From Acidovorax sp. CCYZU-2555 (GTDB lineage: Bacteria > Pseudomonadota > Gammaproteobacteria > Burkholderiales > Burkholderiaceae_C): 57,253 nucleotides of DNA. The DNA is taken from assembly GCF_018413525.1 (NCBI RefSeq), contig NZ_JAHCDD010000033.1, positions 1 through 57,253 on the forward strand, written 5' to 3'. Made by a program: the position numbers and the translations under genes. A model generated the notes under the pieces. It searched no databases. It had not been told where the DNA came from and was given only the letters and a program-made list of their open reading frames with translations. Shown piece after piece: positions 16,658-25,320 of the stretch (the stretch's first letter is position 1; every line of letters starts with the position of its first letter).

Positions 16658-17431
16658 ATGGCCTGGCAAATCGAACCCATCAACGGCTGCGCGCTGGTGC
16701 GCATGAATACCAGCAAGGTGAATGTCCAGAACGCGCAGTTCTTCGGCGATCTGCATGCGGCGTTCGACCGGCTCGAACGCGATTTCAAGGAGCTGCCCGT
16801 GGTGCTCACGGGCCAGGGCAACGCCTTTTCCGCGGGCATAGACTTTCAGGCGAGCTTCGACATCTTCGGCAGCGGCGAGCCCGACCGCATCAAGGAGTGG
16901 TATCGCGCCTACCGCGAGACCAACCTGCGCATCTTTGCCTACCCACGGCCCACAGTCGCTGCGGTGAACGGCCATGCGATTGCGGGCGGTTTGATCACCG
17001 CCCTGGTCTGCGACTTCCGCGTCGCGGCGCGAACGCCGGCCAGGTTCGGCCTCAACGAAGTGCCCATAGGCATTCCCATGCCCGCGGCCTATGTCGAGAT
17101 CATCAAGTACGCGCTGGGCGAACGGGTCGCGGCGCTGACCACGCTGCGCGGCCAGCTGTACGACCTCGAGCAGGCGCAAGCCCTGGGCTTCTTCCACGAA
17201 GTCGTGCAGCCCGACCAGCTCATCGCCACGGCGATCGACTACGCGCGCTGCATCACGCCCGATTGCAACGTGGCCTATGCGATGTCGAAGAAAGCCCTGC
17301 AGGACGGCGTGATGCGGCAAATTCACGAACGCACGGTGGCGCTGGACGCGCAATTGCCCGCGGGCATGAGCGATCCGGGCAATCGCCGCGCCCAGGATCA
17401 GCGGCGGCAGGAAATCATGCACAAGCGCTAG
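16658..17431 (+). CDS. Enoyl-CoA hydratase/isomerase family protein
   Basis: 257-residue crotonase-fold protein. The oxyanion-hole residues lie in GNAFSAGIDF and NGHAIAGGLITAL. Of the two crotonase catalytic glutamates, the second is present (FGLNEVPIGIPMP), while the position of the first reads Ile, as in many isomerases or divergent crotonases. Hydratase activity is therefore uncertain and an isomerase or thioesterase-like activity is possible. Ribosome site AAGGAG precedes the ATG. It follows ttuC by 108 bp, and its link to tartrate metabolism is unclear. Confidence 0.85.
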   Translation: MAWQIEPINGCALVRMNTSKVNVQNAQFFGDLHAAFDRLERDFKELPVVLTGQGNAFSAGIDFQASFDIFGSGEPDRIKEWYRAYRETNLRIFAYPRPTVAAVNGHAIAGGLITALVCDFRVAARTPARFGLNEVPIGIPMPAAYVEIIKYALGERVAALTTLRGQLYDLEQAQALGFFHEVVQPDQLIATAIDYARCITPDCNVAYAMSKKALQDGVMRQIHERTVALDAQLPAGMSDPGNRRAQDQRRQEIMHKR

Positions 17432-17447
17432 GCCTACACCCCGATGT

Positions 17448-18170
17448 TCAGGCGCCGTCCGTGCCTTGCGTCTCGGCCAGCACGTAGCGGCGCAGCGCGG
17501 GCACATGGGCGATCAGCAGGCCTTTCTTGGGCTCGGTCGCCACCATGCCCAGCTGCTTGAATTCCCCCAAGGCCAGATTCACCCGTTGCCGCGACAGCCC
17601 GCAGATCAGCGCCAGTTCGTGCTGGGAAATCGCCAGTTCCTGCGGGCCCGTCGCATGCGCGTCGGCCACCATCAGCAAGCCTCTGGCGACACGCAGCTCG
17701 GGCTTGAGCAGGCGCGCGGCAGCGAGCATGGTGACGAACGCGCCCATGCGCGCATTCATGATCTCGGTGAGGAAGTGATTGAACGCAATCGAGGCATTGC
17801 GCAGCGCTTCGAAAGTCTGCGCGGGAATCAGGCAGATATGCGCGGCCGTGAGCGCGCGCAGGTCATAGCGCCGCAACTCCTTTTTCAGCAGCGAGCCGTC
17901 GCCGCCCCACTCGTTTTCACGCATGCAGTAGAGCGTGGTTTCGCTGCCGTCGGCGCCCGCCACGTACATCTGCAGACAGCCTTTCATGACCCCGTACCAG
18001 TGCGTGCTGGGCAGGCCTTCGCGGGCAATGTATTCGCCGGCTTCGGCCGTTCGGGTGGTGGCGGTCTGCAGCGTCAGCAGGCGCAGCTCGGGCGAAAGCG
18101 CATGGAACCAGGCCCATTGCGCCAGGAAGTCGGCAAGGCCGTGGTTGGGATTGGACGCACGATTGGTCAT
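17448..18170 (-). CDS. Crp/Fnr-family transcriptional regulator
   Basis: 240-residue regulator. A cyclic-nucleotide-binding beta-barrel spans about residues 15-130 (ARFHALSPELR-type start, then EYIAREGLPSTHWYGVMKGC). A Crp-type winged helix lies near residues 185-225 (ISQHELALICGLSRQRVNLALGEFKQLGMV). No Fnr iron-sulfur cysteine cluster is visible, so another signal is expected. The gene starts 21 bp after the LysR gene on the same strand, so the two regulators are probably co-transcribed. Confidence 0.88.
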   Translation of the reverse strand: MTNRASNPNHGLADFLAQWAWFHALSPELRLLTLQTATTRTAEAGEYIAREGLPSTHWYGVMKGCLQMYVAGADGSETTLYCMRENEWGGDGSLLKKELRRYDLRALTAAHICLIPAQTFEALRNASIAFNHFLTEIMNARMGAFVTMLAAARLLKPELRVARGLLMVADAHATGPQELAISQHELALICGLSRQRVNLALGEFKQLGMVATEPKKGLLIAHVPALRRYVLAETQGTDGA

Positions 18171-18191
18171 GGCAAGAACAAGACATACCGC

Positions 18192-19127
18192 TCAAATCGG
18201 CGGCAACAACTCCCCATCCGGCAGGCGCACGAAAAACCGTTTGTCGATCAGCACGTTCCTTGCGGTTTCGACCACGATGGACGTGCCCTGATCGTCTTCG
18301 CCCGCGACATACGAAGCGTAGTACGCGATGTTGGGAATGGGCGGCGACGCGGGCAGGCAGCGCAGCTCGCCGCTGGCCAGGTGCTCGCGCAGCACCGGCA
18401 GGGGCAGCACCGCGATCGCATGGCCTTCGCGCACCAGGCGCAGCATCAGCGACAGCGAGTTGCAGGAATTGATGCCTTCGAACTCGACGTTGGCGCTGCG
18501 CAGCCATTGGTGAACGATGGAGTTGAGCGTCGATGGCGGCGAGTTGGTCACCAATGGCAGCTGGGCGGCGACTTTTGGCGTGAAGGGCGCGTCAGGCAGC
18601 TGCATCTCGCTGGCCGCGAACCAGGCGAAATCGACCCAGCCCAGCAGCTGGTCGACCACATGCGCGGCGGAGCTGGCGTAGGTGTGCAGCGCCACATCGA
18701 TCTCGCGCTTGCGCAGCTTTTCGCGCAGCACGCTGCCCACGTCTATCGTGATCTCGACCACCAGCCGGGGATGGCGGCGCTTCAATTGCCGCAGGATTTC
18801 CGACAGCGCCACCATCGCCGTGGACTCGTCCGAGCCCAGGCGCAGCACGCCTTCGAGCGGCGGGCCCAGGCGGCCCATGCGTTCGAAATCCTGGGCCGCG
18901 CTGAGCACTCTTTCGGCCAGCGTCACCGCGTCGCGGCCTTCGTGCGTGAGCTGCACGCGCTGATTCTTGCGCGTGAAAAGCTGCACATTCAGCGCCGCTT
19001 CAAGCTCCTTGATGCGGCTGGAAATCGCCGGCTGGCTGAAGTTCAAATGCTCGGCCGCGGCATGGATGCTGCCCAGCTTGGCGGTCCAGAGAAATGCTTC
19101 GATTTGGCGAAGAGTGGTGCGCATCAT
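18192..19127 (-). CDS. LysR-family transcriptional regulator
   Basis: 311-residue LysR-type regulator with the N-terminal winged helix RQIEAFLWTAKLGSIHAAAEHLNFSQPAISSRI (given here only in part) and an effector domain from about residue 90 (GVLRLGSDESTAMVALSEIL). It is divergent from the RraA-like gene (94-bp gap) and probably controls the operon that runs from 19,222 to 24,383. Two adjacent ATG codons are possible starts. Confidence 0.9.
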   Translation of the reverse strand: MMRTTLRQIEAFLWTAKLGSIHAAAEHLNFSQPAISSRIKELEAALNVQLFTRKNQRVQLTHEGRDAVTLAERVLSAAQDFERMGRLGPPLEGVLRLGSDESTAMVALSEILRQLKRRHPRLVVEITIDVGSVLREKLRKREIDVALHTYASSAAHVVDQLLGWVDFAWFAASEMQLPDAPFTPKVAAQLPLVTNSPPSTLNSIVHQWLRSANVEFEGINSCNSLSLMLRLVREGHAIAVLPLPVLREHLASGELRCLPASPPIPNIAYYASYVAGEDDQGTSIVVETARNVLIDKRFFVRLPDGELLPPI

Positions 19128-19221
19128 CCAGAAATCTTATCAACTATTGCTCAAATAACGCGTTTTTCTTCCGAAAAGCCCGCTGATAGATTGGTGGCTC
19201 ATTCAATTTTCTGAGCCAGCC

Positions 19222-19902
19222 ATGTACGTACTCAATGCCCTGCCCAAGTCCATCGACCCCGATTTGCTGTCGTTGCTCGTACAGGCCGAGCCTGCGGTCA
19301 TCGGCCACTTCCGCTACACCGGATTCGTCAGCCCGGCGATCAAGGCCCACTTCCAGGACCGCCGCGTCGCCGGCACCGCCGTCACGGTGTGCGCCCCGGG
19401 CATGGACGGCGCGATGGTGCACTACGCCGTCGGCCAGGCGCGGCCCGGCGACTTTCTGGTGATCGACCGCTGCGGCGACGAATCGATCGCCGCGCTGGGC
19501 GGCGCCGTCGCCTATGCGGCGCGCGCCGCGGGCGTGGTCGGCATCATCGTCGACGGCCTGGTGACCGACCTGGGCGAGCTGCGCCAGTACGGCGTGCCGG
19601 TCTGGTCGCGCGGCACTTCGGCCGTCACCGTCAAGACGCTGGGCCTGGGCGGCGAGTTCTGCGGGCACGTAAGTTGCGGTGGTGTGGGCGTGGTGCCCGG
19701 CGATGCCATCCTGGCCGATGAAAACGGCATTCTGGTGCTGCCCGCTGCCGACATCGAGTACAGCGCCAAGCGCGCGCTGCAGATGATGCAGGACGAAAAG
19801 AAGACGCTGGCGCGCATAGACGCCGGCGAGAAATACCCCGACATCATGGGTTCGACCCAGGTGATAGAGAAAGCCATTCAGGCGGCAAAGAGCGGCGCAT
19901 AA
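19222..19902 (+). CDS. RraA-family protein (HMG/CHA aldolase-like, altered active site)
   Basis: 226-residue RraA-fold protein. The family motif is VVGIIVDGLVTDLGELRQYGVPVW, given here in 24 residues as the two halves VVGIIVDGLVTD and LGELRQYGVPVW. In characterised 4-hydroxy-4-methyl-2-oxoglutarate aldolases this position reads DG-x-x-RD, with Arg stabilising the pyruvate enolate and Asp helping metal binding. Here the Arg is Thr115 while Asp116 is kept, so true aldolase activity is doubtful; a decarboxylase or other role is possible. It is the first gene of an operon with a Bug receptor, aldo/keto reductase, DapA-like enzyme and amidase. Confidence 0.82.
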   Translation: MYVLNALPKSIDPDLLSLLVQAEPAVIGHFRYTGFVSPAIKAHFQDRRVAGTAVTVCAPGMDGAMVHYAVGQARPGDFLVIDRCGDESIAALGGAVAYAARAAGVVGIIVDGLVTDLGELRQYGVPVWSRGTSAVTVKTLGLGGEFCGHVSCGGVGVVPGDAILADENGILVLPAADIEYSAKRALQMMQDEKKTLARIDAGEKYPDIMGSTQVIEKAIQAAKSGA

Positions 19903-19966
19903 CGCCCACCGGCCATCACACGTTCCCCACAGACCGATTTTCCCCATCCCCCTCAGGAGCTCCACC

Positions 19967-20971
19967 ATGTCGTCCATTCACTCCACCTCCGTCAAGAACG
20001 TCTGCCGCCGCAGCCTGCTGGCGCTGTCCCTGCTCGCCGTGGCCGGCTTCGCAAGCGCCCAGCAGCCCGCCTATCCCAAGGGTCCGGTGACCCTGGTCGT
20101 GCCGTTCCCGCCGGGCGGCAGCGTCGACATGGTGGCGCGCACCATTGGCAAGCAGCTGGGCGAAGCCCTGGGCCAGACGTTCCTGGTGGAAAACCGCCCC
20201 GGCGCTTCGGGCAATATCGGTGCGACGTCGGTGGCCCAGGCCAAGCCCGACGGCCAGACGCTGTTCGTGAGCAGCTCGGGCGTGCTGACCGCCAACCAGT
20301 TTCTCTACAAGCGTCCGGGCTTCGACTCGCAAAAGGATTTGACGCCCGTGATCCGCCTGGTCAATCAGCCCAACATCCTGCTGGTGCACCCGTCGCTGCC
20401 GGTCAACAGCGTGCAGGACCTGATCAAGCTCGCCAAGGCCCAGCCCGGCAAGATCATCATCGGCAACGCCGGCATCGGCACCGGCCAGGACATCGCCGCG
20501 CGCCAGTTCGCCTCGGCCTTCGATCTGAACATGCTGCATGTGCCCTACCGCGGCGGCGCGCCCGCAATGAATGACCTGCTGGGCGGCCAGATCCAGGTGA
20601 TGTTCGAGACTTCGCCCACCGCCCTGCCCTATGCCAAGGAGCGCAACGGCAAGCTGCGCGCCGTCGCCATCACCAGCGCCACGCGCTCGCCGCTGGTGCC
20701 CGATCTGCCGACCGTGGCCGAGTCCGGCGTGCCCGGCTTCGACTCCATCACCTGGATCGGCCTCACGGCGCCGGCCGGCACGCCGCCCGCGATCATCACG
20801 CGCCTGAACGCCGAACTCAACAAGGCCCTCAAGGGCGAGATGGGCAAGAAGTTCGCCGAGTTCAGCCTCGACCCCATCGGCGGCACGCCGCAGGAAATGG
20901 CCGAAATGCTGCGCAAGGACTCCGCCAACTACGGCGCGATTCTCAAGGCCGCAGGCGTAGAGCCCCAGTAA
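19967..20971 (+). CDS. Bug/TctC-family periplasmic solute-binding protein
   Basis: 334-residue Bug receptor with signal peptide ending near GFASAQQ. Family marks are YPKGPVTLVVPFPPGGSVDM, FLVENRPGASGNIG, HVPYRGGAPAMNDLLGG and VPDLPTVAESGVPGFDS. The third gene neighbour is a reductase 35 bp downstream, and a good GGAG ribosome site precedes the ATG. The ligand is probably an amide or hydroxy acid handled by the downstream amidase and lyase (inference). Confidence 0.92.
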   Translation: MSSIHSTSVKNVCRRSLLALSLLAVAGFASAQQPAYPKGPVTLVVPFPPGGSVDMVARTIGKQLGEALGQTFLVENRPGASGNIGATSVAQAKPDGQTLFVSSSGVLTANQFLYKRPGFDSQKDLTPVIRLVNQPNILLVHPSLPVNSVQDLIKLAKAQPGKIIIGNAGIGTGQDIAARQFASAFDLNMLHVPYRGGAPAMNDLLGGQIQVMFETSPTALPYAKERNGKLRAVAITSATRSPLVPDLPTVAESGVPGFDSITWIGLTAPAGTPPAIITRLNAELNKALKGEMGKKFAEFSLDPIGGTPQEMAEMLRKDSANYGAILKAAGVEPQ

Positions 20972-21006
20972 TCCCACAGTCCGGCGAGCAGTCAAGAAAG
21001 GCGCGC

Positions 21007-22023
21007 ATGCAATACGTTCGTCTCGGCAACTCAGGCCTGGAAGTGTCGCGGATCTGCCTGGGTACGCTGAATTTCGGCTCGCCCGCGTGGCGCTCCTGGA
21101 TTCTCGATGAAGAAGGTGCGCGCCCGCTGTTTCGCCAGGCCGTGGAGCTGGGCATCAACTTCTTTGACACCGCCGACACCTACTCGGGCGGCGAGTGCGA
21201 AGTGGTCACGGGAAAGCTGCTCGCGCAGTTCTTCCCGGGCAGCCGGCGCGAGGAGGCCGTGATCGCCACCAAGGTGTTCAACCCCGTGGACATCGCTTTC
21301 GAAGGCGATCGTGCGGCCGATTTTCGCCGCCGCCCCAACAAGGACGGGCTGGGCCGCAAGCGCATTCTGCATGCGGTCGATGCCTCGCTGCAGCGCCTGG
21401 GCGTGGACTACATCGACCTCTACCAGATCCACCGCTTCGACCCGCATACGCCGCTGGAGGAATCGCTCGAAGCCCTGCATGACGTGGTCAAGGCGGGCAA
21501 GGTGCGCTATCTGGGCGCGAGCAGCATGTGGGCCTGGCAGTTCGCCAAGATCCAGCAGCTCGCACGCGAGCACGGCTGGAGCCGCTGCATCAGCATGCAG
21601 AACCACTACAACCTGGTCTACCGCGAAGAAGAGCGCGAGATGATTCCGCTGTGCCAGGACCAGGGCGTGGCGCTGCTGCCCTGGAGTCCGCTGGCGCGCG
21701 GCTTTCTCGCCGCGCAGGGCGACGGCGCGGCCGCGTCGGCGCGCGCCGCCGCCGACCGGACCACGCAGCGCTTCTACGGCCGGCCCGAAGACCTCGCCAC
21801 GCGCGCGCGCCTGCATGCGCTGGCCGCGGAAAAAGGCGTGAGCGCCGCGACGCTGGCCTATGCCTGGCTGCTGCACAAAGGCGTGACTTCGCCCATCGTC
21901 GGTGCCAGCAAGCCGCAGCAGATCGAGGAAGCCGTGCGCGCCGCATCGGTGACGCTCACGCCCCAGGAAATCGCCCAACTCGACAGCGGCTACGCCCCGC
22001 GCCCCGTGCTGGGGCACAGCTGA
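21007..22023 (+). CDS. Aldo/keto reductase
   Basis: 338-residue NADPH-dependent aldo/keto reductase with a (beta/alpha)8 barrel. The catalytic tetrad is visible as Asp and Tyr in FFDTADTYSGGECE, Lys in VIATKVFNP and His in DLYQIHRFDP. The cofactor segment near the C-terminus is SPIVGASKPQQIEEAV. It likely reduces a carbonyl of a pathway intermediate. It sits between the Bug receptor and the DapA-like enzyme in one rightward operon. Confidence 0.92.
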   Translation: MQYVRLGNSGLEVSRICLGTLNFGSPAWRSWILDEEGARPLFRQAVELGINFFDTADTYSGGECEVVTGKLLAQFFPGSRREEAVIATKVFNPVDIAFEGDRAADFRRRPNKDGLGRKRILHAVDASLQRLGVDYIDLYQIHRFDPHTPLEESLEALHDVVKAGKVRYLGASSMWAWQFAKIQQLAREHGWSRCISMQNHYNLVYREEEREMIPLCQDQGVALLPWSPLARGFLAAQGDGAAASARAAADRTTQRFYGRPEDLATRARLHALAAEKGVSAATLAYAWLLHKGVTSPIVGASKPQQIEEAVRAASVTLTPQEIAQLDSGYAPRPVLGHS

Positions 22024-22062
22024 CGCGCTGTTTTCATTTCGTTCATCAGGAGACAAAAAAAC

Positions 22063-22986
22063 ATGGCCAAGCCACACCATCTTCAAGGCATCTACTCCCC
22101 GGTGCTGACCCCGTTCAAGGCCGATCTGTCGCCCGACAGCGCCGAGTTCGTGCGCCATTGCCAATGGCTGCTGGGCCAGGACGTGGGCCTGGCGGTGTTC
22201 GGCACGAATTCCGAAGCCAACTCGCTGTCGGTGGGCGAACGCAAGCAACTGCTCGATGCGCTGCTCGAATCGGGTGCGCCGCCCGCGCGCCTGTTGCCCG
22301 GCACGGGCTGCTGCGCGCTGACCGACACCGTGGAACTCACGCGCCACGCGACGGCCGCGGGCGTGGGCGGCGTGCTGATGCTGCCGCCGTTCTATTACAA
22401 GGGCGTCTCGGACGACGGGCTGTTTCGCAGCTATGCCGAAGTGATCGAACGCGTGGGCGACAGCCGGCTGCGCGTCTATCTGTACCACATCCCTCCCGTG
22501 GCCCAGGTGTCCATCAGCCTGGCGCTGATCGAACGCCTGCTCAAGGCCTATCCCGGCACGATCGCCGGCATCAAGGACAGCTCGGGCGACTGGAACAACA
22601 CCGAAGCCGTGCAGCGCGAATTCGGCGCCGAGGGCTTCGACGTATTCGCGGGCAGCGAAGTGTTTCTGCTGCGCACGCTGCGCGCGGGCGGCGCGGGCTG
22701 CATCACCGCCACGGGCAATGTGAACCCCGCGCCCATGGTCGAGCTGTACAACAGCTGGCAGCAAGAGGGCGCCGATGCCCAGCAGGCCGCGCTCGACGCC
22801 ACGCGCGCCATCTTCCAGCAGCACAACATGATTCCGGCGATGAAGACCGCGGTCGCGCGCTTCAGCGGCGTCGATTCATGGCGCACGCTGCGCCCGCCAC
22901 TGACATCGCTGTCCGCCGAACAGGAAAGCGCGCTCGCCGATGCGCTGGAAAATCACGGCTTTCAAATGGAAGGAATCAACGCATGA
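22063..22986 (+). CDS. Dihydrodipicolinate synthase (DapA)/N-acetylneuraminate lyase-family enzyme
   Basis: 307-residue class I aldolase-type enzyme. The Schiff-base lysine is Lys171 in AGIKDSSGDW and the catalytic Tyr is Tyr141 in YLYHIPP. The usual GTTGE motif reads GTNSEAN, which departs from true lysine-biosynthetic DapA, so a catabolic keto-acid lyase or dehydratase is more likely. A strong AGGAG site precedes the ATG. The stop overlaps the amidase start by ATGA. Context suggests pyruvate release from a hydroxy keto acid. Confidence 0.88.
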   Translation: MAKPHHLQGIYSPVLTPFKADLSPDSAEFVRHCQWLLGQDVGLAVFGTNSEANSLSVGERKQLLDALLESGAPPARLLPGTGCCALTDTVELTRHATAAGVGGVLMLPPFYYKGVSDDGLFRSYAEVIERVGDSRLRVYLYHIPPVAQVSISLALIERLLKAYPGTIAGIKDSSGDWNNTEAVQREFGAEGFDVFAGSEVFLLRTLRAGGAGCITATGNVNPAPMVELYNSWQQEGADAQQAALDATRAIFQQHNMIPAMKTAVARFSGVDSWRTLRPPLTSLSAEQESALADALENHGFQMEGINA

Positions 22987-24383
22987 GCCAGGATCAACTT
23001 GCCGCCCTGCCCGTACACCAGCTGTCGCAGCTCATCGCGCAGCGCGAGATTTCGCCGGTGGAACTGGTGGATTCGTGCCTGCAGAACATCGCCCGGCGCG
23101 AACCCAAACTGCAGGCCTTTGTCGCCGTCCATGCCGATGAAGCCAGGCTTGCCGCGCAGGGTGCCGAAGCCGCGATACGCGCCGGCCAATCGGTGGGCCC
23201 ACTGCACGGCATTCCGATCGCGCTCAAGGACCTGATCGAGGTCGAAGGCCGGGTCTTCACCGGCGGCAGCGAAGTCTGGAAAGACCGCCAGGCCACGCGC
23301 ACCGCCACGCTCGCGCGCCGCTTGATGGCGCAAGGCGTGATCGTTCTGGGCAAGACCCATACCGTGGAATTCGCCATGGGCGGCTGGGGCACGAACACCC
23401 GCCGCGGCACGCCGTGGAACCCCTGGGACCTGCAGCAGCAGCGCACGCCCGGCGGCTCGAGCAACGGCTCGGCCGTGGCCGTCGCGGGCCGGCTCGTGCC
23501 CTGGGCCGTGGGCACCGATACCGGCGGCTCGATACGCATGCCCGCATCGTGGTGCGGCATCACGGGCTTGAAGACCACCATTGGCCGCATCAGCGGCTAC
23601 GGCATACAGCCGCTGAGCCCCACGCTGGACACGCCCGGACCGATGGCGCGCTGCGTCGAAGACGTGGCCTTGCTCTACGCCGCGATGCAGGGCCAGGACC
23701 CGCTCGATGCGCTGACGACCGGGCTGTCCTATGTGGACCCCATGCCCGCGCTGCGCCGCGGCATTCGCGGCCTGAAGCTGGCGCGCATGCCCGAAAGCGA
23801 GCGCGCCTATTCCTCGGCCGAAGTGCTGCAGGCCTATGACGAATCGCTGCGCGTGCTGGCGTCGCTGGGCGCCGAGATCGTGACGCTGGAGCTGCCGTTT
23901 CGCTTCGAGGATGTGGCGGCGTTCAACATGCGCATCATGGCCGCCGAAAGCTATGCGCTCTACCATGCGCTGATCGACGACCCGGCCGCGCCGCTGGACC
24001 CCGATGTGCGCCCGCGCATCGCGGCCGGCAAAGACATCAGCGCGCGCGCCTATCTCGAAGCCATGCAGCAGCGCAATGTGATGAAGCAGCAGTTCGCGCT
24101 GGCCATGGACGGCATCGATGCACTTCTGACGCCCAGCACCATGACCACGGCCTTGCCGCTGACTGCGGTGGACCAGACCAAGGCGCCCGCGCACTACACG
24201 CGCTTTGGCAACTACCTCGATCTGTGCGGCCTGTCGCTGCCCAATGGCCTCGACTCCCAGGGCCTGCCCACCTCGCTGCAGATCGTGTGCCGCGGCCAGC
24301 AGGAAGACCTGGCGCTGCGCATAGGCTGGGCCTACGAGCAGGCCACCGACTGGCAGGCACGCCTGCCTTCGGGCCTGGCGTAA
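22983..24383 (+). CDS. Amidase signature family hydrolase
   Basis: 466-residue amidase with the Ser-cisSer-Lys triad: Lys82 (IALKDLIEV), cis-Ser159 (TPGGSSNGSA) and nucleophile Ser183 (GTDTGGSIRMP). The GatA-like length and absence of GatB/GatC nearby point to a free-standing catabolic amidase. Its ATG lies within the stop of the DapA-like gene (ATGA), showing translational coupling. It is the last gene of the operon and converges on the PPK2 gene. It may release ammonia or an amine from the imported substrate. Confidence 0.92.
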   Translation: MSQDQLAALPVHQLSQLIAQREISPVELVDSCLQNIARREPKLQAFVAVHADEARLAAQGAEAAIRAGQSVGPLHGIPIALKDLIEVEGRVFTGGSEVWKDRQATRTATLARRLMAQGVIVLGKTHTVEFAMGGWGTNTRRGTPWNPWDLQQQRTPGGSSNGSAVAVAGRLVPWAVGTDTGGSIRMPASWCGITGLKTTIGRISGYGIQPLSPTLDTPGPMARCVEDVALLYAAMQGQDPLDALTTGLSYVDPMPALRRGIRGLKLARMPESERAYSSAEVLQAYDESLRVLASLGAEIVTLELPFRFEDVAAFNMRIMAAESYALYHALIDDPAAPLDPDVRPRIAAGKDISARAYLEAMQQRNVMKQQFALAMDGIDALLTPSTMTTALPLTAVDQTKAPAHYTRFGNYLDLCGLSLPNGLDSQGLPTSLQIVCRGQQEDLALRIGWAYEQATDWQARLPSGLA

Positions 24384-24408
24384 GCCGCGCCCCCCAGCGC
24401 GCCGGCGC

Positions 24409-25251
24409 TCAACGCGCCAGCCGCTGGTCGGCGATGCAATCCGGCGAGAACTCGAACACAATGCCGCGGTCGGGCTTGAGCAGCGCGCGGTCCTTGTCGG
24501 CGTATTCGAGCCGCGACAGGATGTCGCGTATCAGATTCAGCCGCGCCAGGCGCTTGTTGTCGGCGCGCACCACATGCCAGGGCGCGGCGGCCGTGTGCGT
24601 CTTCAGCAGCATCTCGTCGCGCGCCGTTGAATACGCTTTCCAGTGCTTGAGCGCCACGGCGTCGATCGCGCCTATCTTCCACTGCTTGAGCGGATCGCGG
24701 CGGCGGTCTTCGAGCCGCTCCTTCTGCTCGCTCTTGCTGATGTCGAGGTAGTACTTCAGCAGCTTGATGCCGGAGTTCACCAGCATCTCCTCGAACGGCC
24801 CCACCGAATGCATGAACTCCGCATGCTGGGCCTTGGTGCAAAAGCCCATGACCTTCTCGACACCCGCACGGTTGTACCAGCTGCGGTTGAACAGCACGAA
24901 TTCCTGGGCCGTGGGCAGGTGGGCGACATAGCGCTGGAAATACCAGGCGCTGCGGTCGCGGTCCGAGGGCGCGCCCAGTGCCACGACGCGCGTTTCGCGC
25001 GGGCTCAGGTGCTCGATGATGCGCTTGATGCTGCCGTCTTTTCCGGCCGCGTCACGCCCTTCGATCACCACCAGGATCTTGTCGCCGCACTCGATGAAAC
25101 GGCGTTGCAGCTTGACCAGTTCGATCTGCAGCAGCTCCAGCTGGGCTTCATAGTCGTCGGCCGAAATCGCATCGTCTTCGGGCGCCGGCACGGCATCTTT
25201 CAGGTCGCCGACCTTGGATTTGTCGGATTTCTTGTGGTCCTTTTTGCCCAT
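24409..25251 (-). CDS. ppk2: Polyphosphate kinase 2 (PPK2)
   Basis: 280-residue single-domain PPK2. It has the P-loop IEGRDAAGKDGSIKR, the lid region GAPSDRDRSAWYFQRY and the Walker-B-like FNRSWYNRAGVEKVMGFC. It transfers phosphate between polyphosphate and nucleotides (GDP/ADP phosphorylation in class I). The N-terminus is lysine-rich (MGKKDHKKSDKSK) and likely disordered. It stands alone between the amidase operon and the GntR gene. A stress or energy-storage role is the family expectation. Confidence 0.93.
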   Translation of the reverse strand: MGKKDHKKSDKSKVGDLKDAVPAPEDDAISADDYEAQLELLQIELVKLQRRFIECGDKILVVIEGRDAAGKDGSIKRIIEHLSPRETRVVALGAPSDRDRSAWYFQRYVAHLPTAQEFVLFNRSWYNRAGVEKVMGFCTKAQHAEFMHSVGPFEEMLVNSGIKLLKYYLDISKSEQKERLEDRRRDPLKQWKIGAIDAVALKHWKAYSTARDEMLLKTHTAAAPWHVVRADNKRLARLNLIRDILSRLEYADKDRALLKPDRGIVFEFSPDCIADQRLAR

Positions 25252-25320
25252 GGAGTTCCCTGCACGTTGATTGCAAAATCACGACTCCACTATGACATGC
25301 GCAGCGCGTGCGCGGCGGCG

